Positions 60,035 through 64,000 of a DNA stretch of 64,000 nucleotides are shown here, in pieces. A program made the position numbers and the translations under genes. This stretch comes from Saururus chinensis (lineage: Eukaryota; Streptophyta; Magnoliopsida; Piperales; Saururaceae), in the NCBI GenBank assembly GCA_035235625.1, contig CP141140.1, forward strand, positions 60,752,581 through 60,816,580, read 5' to 3'. The notes beneath the pieces were generated by a model. It was not told the DNA's origin and ran no database searches. It worked only from the letters and a program-made list of their open reading frames with translations. Position 1 is the stretch's first letter, and the number at the start of each line of letters is the position of its first letter.

Positions 60035-60422
60035 GTATGCCACTTTTAGTTAAGTTATCTCTGTTTTCACTAGGCAGGAATTATGTATATTTAGTGTCCC
60101 ACCAACAATTAGTATTTGCTTCATGCACATGTTACATGCCAAGTACAGTATGTGTGGCTAATCCATATGTCTGTGGCAACATTGTACATAAAATTCTGCT
60201 GTGGTTGATAGTGATTATATGGTATGCAGTTTCTTGTTAGCTGACCCTCTTAGAGTTATGGTCTCACTATATTAGTGTATCGTTTCAACTATAAATTCCT
60301 AGCCCATGTACTCAAGTAAACTATTGGTTGTAGGCAACTTTGCTCAATCCTATTATAGACGGTACTACTAATGTGTTAAAGTCCTACTCCAAAGCCAGTT
60401 CAGCGAAAGGAGTTGTACTTAC

Positions 60423-60581
60423 CTCTCCTTGCTCCTCTATCAGATATTGTGAGGATACGATAAAAGCTTCATCACTTAATGAATTACAAGGAACATGGGG
60501 ACTTAAAAAGAGTTTATAAGCTTCAATAGGAACGAATAAGGAAGGCAAACTAGTTGAAGCTTTGAACATTTTTTTTTTCTG
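60423..60581 (-). CDS. Possible orphan exon of unknown gene
   Basis: Open frame on the minus strand reading LPSLFVPIEAYKLFLSPH and AFIVSSQYLIEEQGE, ending at a strong splice donor (GAG|GTAAGT at 60423/60422) with an acceptor-like CATACAG near 60582. The sequence does not match a family I know, and no neighbouring exon was found. It may be chance or a gene relic. Confidence 0.25.
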
Positions 60582-60763
60582 TATGCACTATGAAGTAGGC
60601 AAAATTTTGTTCTCTTTATTAGAGCTTTTGAGAAGCAACAAGTGTGATATAAATTCTGTTATGTAACAATTTAATTTATATTCCCTAAATTCCATAGACA
60701 TTGAATCAAAAACCACTTGGACAGAGTTGTATTGGGCTGAATTATTTAATTAATGTCAATATC

Positions 60764-61695
60764 TTTTTACACCACAACACTATCATGTTGTTCCATAAAA
60801 ATAATTTATTAAATTTTAAAATTTTAATTGCATTTAATATGGTTAATGCCTTACACTTTTATGATAATTTAGGGAATATAAATCATTTAGAGTTTTCAAA
60901 TTTTGTCCTTATATGAGTTATTTTTTGCCTTTTTACACCACAACACTATCATGCTGTCCCATAAAAATATTTTATTAAAATTTAAAATTTTAATAAAATT
61001 TAATATGGTTAATGCCTTACACTTTTATGATAATTTAGGGAATATAAATCAATTAGAGTTTTCAAATTTTGTCCTTGTATGAGTTATTTTTACTTTTTTA
61101 CACCACAACACTATCATGTTGTCTCATGAAAATATTTTATTAAATTTTTAAAATTCTATAACATTTAATGTGGTTAATGCCTTACACTTTTATTATAATT
61201 TAGATAATAAAATTAAATTATAGTTTTTAAATTTTGTCCTTTTATGAGTTTTTTTGCCTTTTTACGCCATAGCACTATCATGTTGTCCCATGAAAATACT
61301 TTATTAAGTTTTTAAAATTCTATAATATTTAATGTGGTTAATTTCTTACACTTTTATGATAATTTAAACAATAGAATTCAATTAGAATTTTTAAATTTTA
61401 TCCTTGTACGAGTTTTTTTTGCCTTTTTACGCCATAACACTATCATGCTGTCTTATGAAAATATTTTATTAAAATTTTAAAATTCTATAACATTTAATGT
61501 GATTAATGCCTTACATTTTTATGATAATTTAGACAATAGAATTCAATTAGAGTTTTCAAATTTTGTCATTGTACGAGTTTTTTTTACCTTTTTAAGCCAC
61601 AACACTATCATGTTGTCCCATGAAAATACTTTATTAAGTTTTTAAAATTTTATAACGTTTAATGTGGTTAATGCCTTATTTTTTTATGATATTAA
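60764..61695 (+). repeat. 165-bp tandem repeat array, 5.6 units
   Basis: TTTTACACCACAACACTATC or close variants start units at 60764, 60931, 61096, 61260, 61425 and 61590 (steps 167, 165, 164, 165, 165). Each unit includes ATGTTGTCCCATGAAAATA, AATGTGGTTAATGCCTTACA and TTTTATGATAATTTAG. The array ends inside the sixth unit. The period is close to that of many plant satellites. Confidence 0.95.
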
Positions 61696-62851
61696 CATGT
61701 GTCTCAAGGTGCGGGTGCATGCAACAAAGACAAATAACTATTTTTTACTTGAGGGTTAATCACAACTTCAATTAACAAGCACAAACTCTTTATACCATAC
61801 ATTAATGAATCAAGTTCAGGTTGAATTAAAAATCATAACTAAAGAATAAGCCTTCTTAAAGTTCAGTACTTAAATCGCTTAGTATATGAAACTGTTACAT
61901 AACAGAATCCATATCATAGTTATTGCTTCTCAAAAGCTTTAATAAAGATAAAAGACTAAAATAAATATGTACACATAATAATATTCAGACTAAATTAGCA
62001 AAACTTTACAAGAAAATCGACTTCATCAATCGGTTTCATGATCTGGTGTTGGAGAGTACCAAGCAGGAAACCTCCTTTTGCTTCTGAGGAGTCTTGTGTA
62101 GGGCGACTCGGGCATCATTGCTTTCTCCTCCTCTCCCAACTCTTCTCGGGTTTTTGTCAAACCGTTCGGTATGGGAAAAGGTCTTCTATGCTCCTTCCCT
62201 TGGTTGGAATCTTTAGGCTTCTCTAGTTTTTTGCTAGCCCTTCTCCGAACTAATCAAATGCATGTAAGCATCCAACTAAAGATTTCCCATATAGGCTTCC
62301 CTTGGTTAATAAAATATTGCAAACACTATTGAACTAATCACTCCCGGGAAATAGTAGTTGCACCTTATACGTATGCGCTACCTACTTCAATAAAACGTTC
62401 AGCCATGACAATATTATGGCAAGTAAACTCACCATATAGTGGAATCCTGAGATAAGGAAACCAAAAATATTTATCAGTTCAGATTTCTAGAAACCATTTA
62501 TTCAGAAGTTCCTCAGCTAACAATATCGTGCATTAACTCACACCACATGCCACACTGTTAACATTTTTAGGTGTTTACAAGAAAGATTTGACATAAATAG
62601 TACACTGGAGAAAAAAGAACATTATAAACTGTCATGGCCATATTCCTTGAGAAAATACCCCAACTTGTTTGTTTGTGAGGTGGTTAATAATTTAAAATAG
62701 TTGATGCAACTTATATCCCATAATCAATAATAATTATAGAAAACATATTAAATGCCAAAAGATAGTTCACCTCTGCCTACACAAAATGACAACCAATTGA
62801 GTTGATTTTGCATTTCCTACAAAAGCTTCTGAAATTTGGTTAGTAGCGTAC
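61696..62851. other. AT-rich spacer downstream of the CRSH-like gene
   Basis: No gene or repeat was recognised. Short frames such as 62038-62226 show no known domain. Confidence 0.45.
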
Positions 62852-62916
62852 CAGCCACTCCCTGTCTCCTTGGAAGCCCTCTGGATCCAGCACTTTAATG
62901 GCAACTTCTATAGCTT
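62852..62916 (-). pseudogene. Receptor-like cytoplasmic kinase fragment
   Basis: The minus strand reads VAIKVLDPEGFQGDREWL and then meets GTACGC, a splice donor. This is the segment with the ATP-binding lysine (VAIK) and the following E-G-x-Q-G-x-R-E-W-L typical of plant RLCK-VII kinases. In-frame stops lie just upstream and no other kinase exon is near, so it is most likely a relic. Confidence 0.5.
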
Positions 62917-63214
62917 TGTTTTATAATGTTTAGAACAGGAAGATGAGTGCAAAATCAGAACGATCACCTTAAATAAACATTCTGGGGGTACAAATAAGTT
63001 GACTACGTTTGCAAGCTTCAAAACATGAACAATTACAATTATTCTCAGTTCGTACACCATATAAACCCAAATACTGTATAAGGACTCTTAACATGTGTTT
63101 ACAGTTATTCTTTGAAAATAATATTTTTGATATAGGTAAGGTTGTACAACTTTTTTTTCAAAAACAAATAAAAGGATCAACAATGAGCTACCGACCTTTT
63201 ATCCGCCAATCATC

Positions 63215-63546
63215 TTATTGCCCAACTCTTTCTAGTACACCTATATCAACAATCAGCCCACTGTTGTCGTTCATTTGCAGCTTCTCATCCAACATATTTT
63301 TAAATTGATTTGCATCAAGAAGCTGCATAAGTTCATCTGCATCTTCCTGTTCAACTCCAAGCTCTTCCACCACTTCAGTAAGCTCCTCATGGCTTATCTT
63401 GCTATCTCCATTTTTGTCAAGAAGTTGAAATACTCGATTTCCTTTATCTATCTCGATTCCTCTTTGATGATTTCTAGAAGGTAAATCTCTAAGACGCAAG
63501 GTTGCAAGTTTAGCAGCCGCCATCATGATAGCCTTGAGCCATTTTC
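63215..63546 (-). CDS. Last exon of a CRSH-like chloroplast GTP diphosphokinase (partial)
   Basis: Opens after an AAACTCTAG acceptor, with KWLKAIMMAAAKLATLRL, and ends at TAA 63217-63215. CRSH proteins are plastid RelA/SpoT homologues that make (p)ppGpp under Ca2+ control by C-terminal EF-hands. The EF-hand loop DKNGDSKISHEE has acidic or polar ligands at 1, 3, 5, 9 and 12. It is followed by LTEVVEELG and ADELMQLLDAN. The family's second EF-hand should start at that DAN. Here the text jumps to QFKNMLDEKLQ, so about 28 residues, including the second loop, appear to be missing in frame. The catalytic exons would lie right of the window; 63547-64000 reads as intron. It could be a truncated paralogue. 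Confidence 0.7.
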
Positions 63547-64000
63547 CTAGAGTTTCAAAAGATTAAACAAAAGCTTTGATATGGCTCTTCAACGTTTTAT
63601 GTAATAGATTTTTGACATCAAGAAAACCGAACAACAATCTATACATACAATTAATGTCAAAACAAAACAAACAGTTAAATTATTTGAAATATATGCAATG
63701 CTAAACACAATGTAGATCTATATCGTCCTGACACCTAGTATAAGCATTATTTTGTCCTACTAAGTCCATCACTTAAAAGTAGCTCTGTTAAATTGATTTG
63801 TACTAGCAAGAATGAACACGCATAACACATGTAAATACATATTAGATAAGAAAAAATAAATAAAAATACTTCCCATTAATCAAAAATATTAAATAAATAA
63901 ATACATATTAACGCGTGTAAATACATATTAGTAGCATGATCATGCTGTCCTTTGAAATTTATTAAAAATTTCAGGGTAGATGATCATGCTGCCATGAATT
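63547..64000 (-). other. Probable intron of the CRSH-like gene
   Basis: AT-rich, non-coding, directly upstream of the acceptor of the last exon. TCATGCTGTCC near 63939 and TCATGCTGCC near 63981 echo the ATCATGCTGTCCCAT phrase of the 165-bp array, but no array is present. Confidence 0.4.

Overview
This is a 64 kb stretch of nuclear DNA from a flowering plant. The evidence is split genes with GT-AG introns, an AT-rich background, a chloroplast-targeted NDH subunit gene (NdhS), an MLO gene, a CRSH-type stringent-response exon, Stowaway-like MITEs and deeply nested LTR elements. The GC-rich start of the NdhS coding region would fit a non-grass monocot, but the species cannot be fixed from this window.

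Layout. Positions 1-3,500 are decayed repeat DNA. NdhS (+, 3802-4539) is one intact exon. MLO (-, 10868-6027) can be followed through 14 exons with consistent reading phases and predicts 497 residues of the MLO1-like (clade II) type. From 11 kb to 57.5 kb no host gene is recognisable; this part is almost wholly retrotransposon-derived. The right end holds a SAP-domain exon (+, 59917-60034), a 165-bp tandem array (60764-61695), a receptor-like kinase relic (about 62.9 kb) and the last exon of a CRSH-like (p)ppGpp synthetase gene (-, 63546-63215) whose 5' part lies beyond the window.

Repeat core. Five insertions can be delimited to the base by TG...CA ends and 5-bp target duplications; one duplication has a mismatch. 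They form two three-layer nests. Nest 1: LTR-X (36555-47469) holds LTR-A (38748-47010), which holds LTR-L (40152-43492). Nest 2: a truncated LTR-A copy C (48115 to about 56617) holds an inverted LTR-A copy B (49674-55684), which holds LTR-D (50329-51743). The five delimited elements appear to be solo LTRs with no retroviral coding region, and LTR-A is unusually long (about 4.6-4.9 kb).

Shared design. LTRs that otherwise share little sequence have the same layout: a TATA box, a cluster of GATCGATC- or TCGATG-type motifs, tandem arrays of palindromic units, and a small hairpin about 400-600 bp before the 3' end. The stem is kept partly by compensating or wobble changes. This is the most unusual signal in the window. 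The three protein genes are ordinary neighbours with no evident shared pathway.
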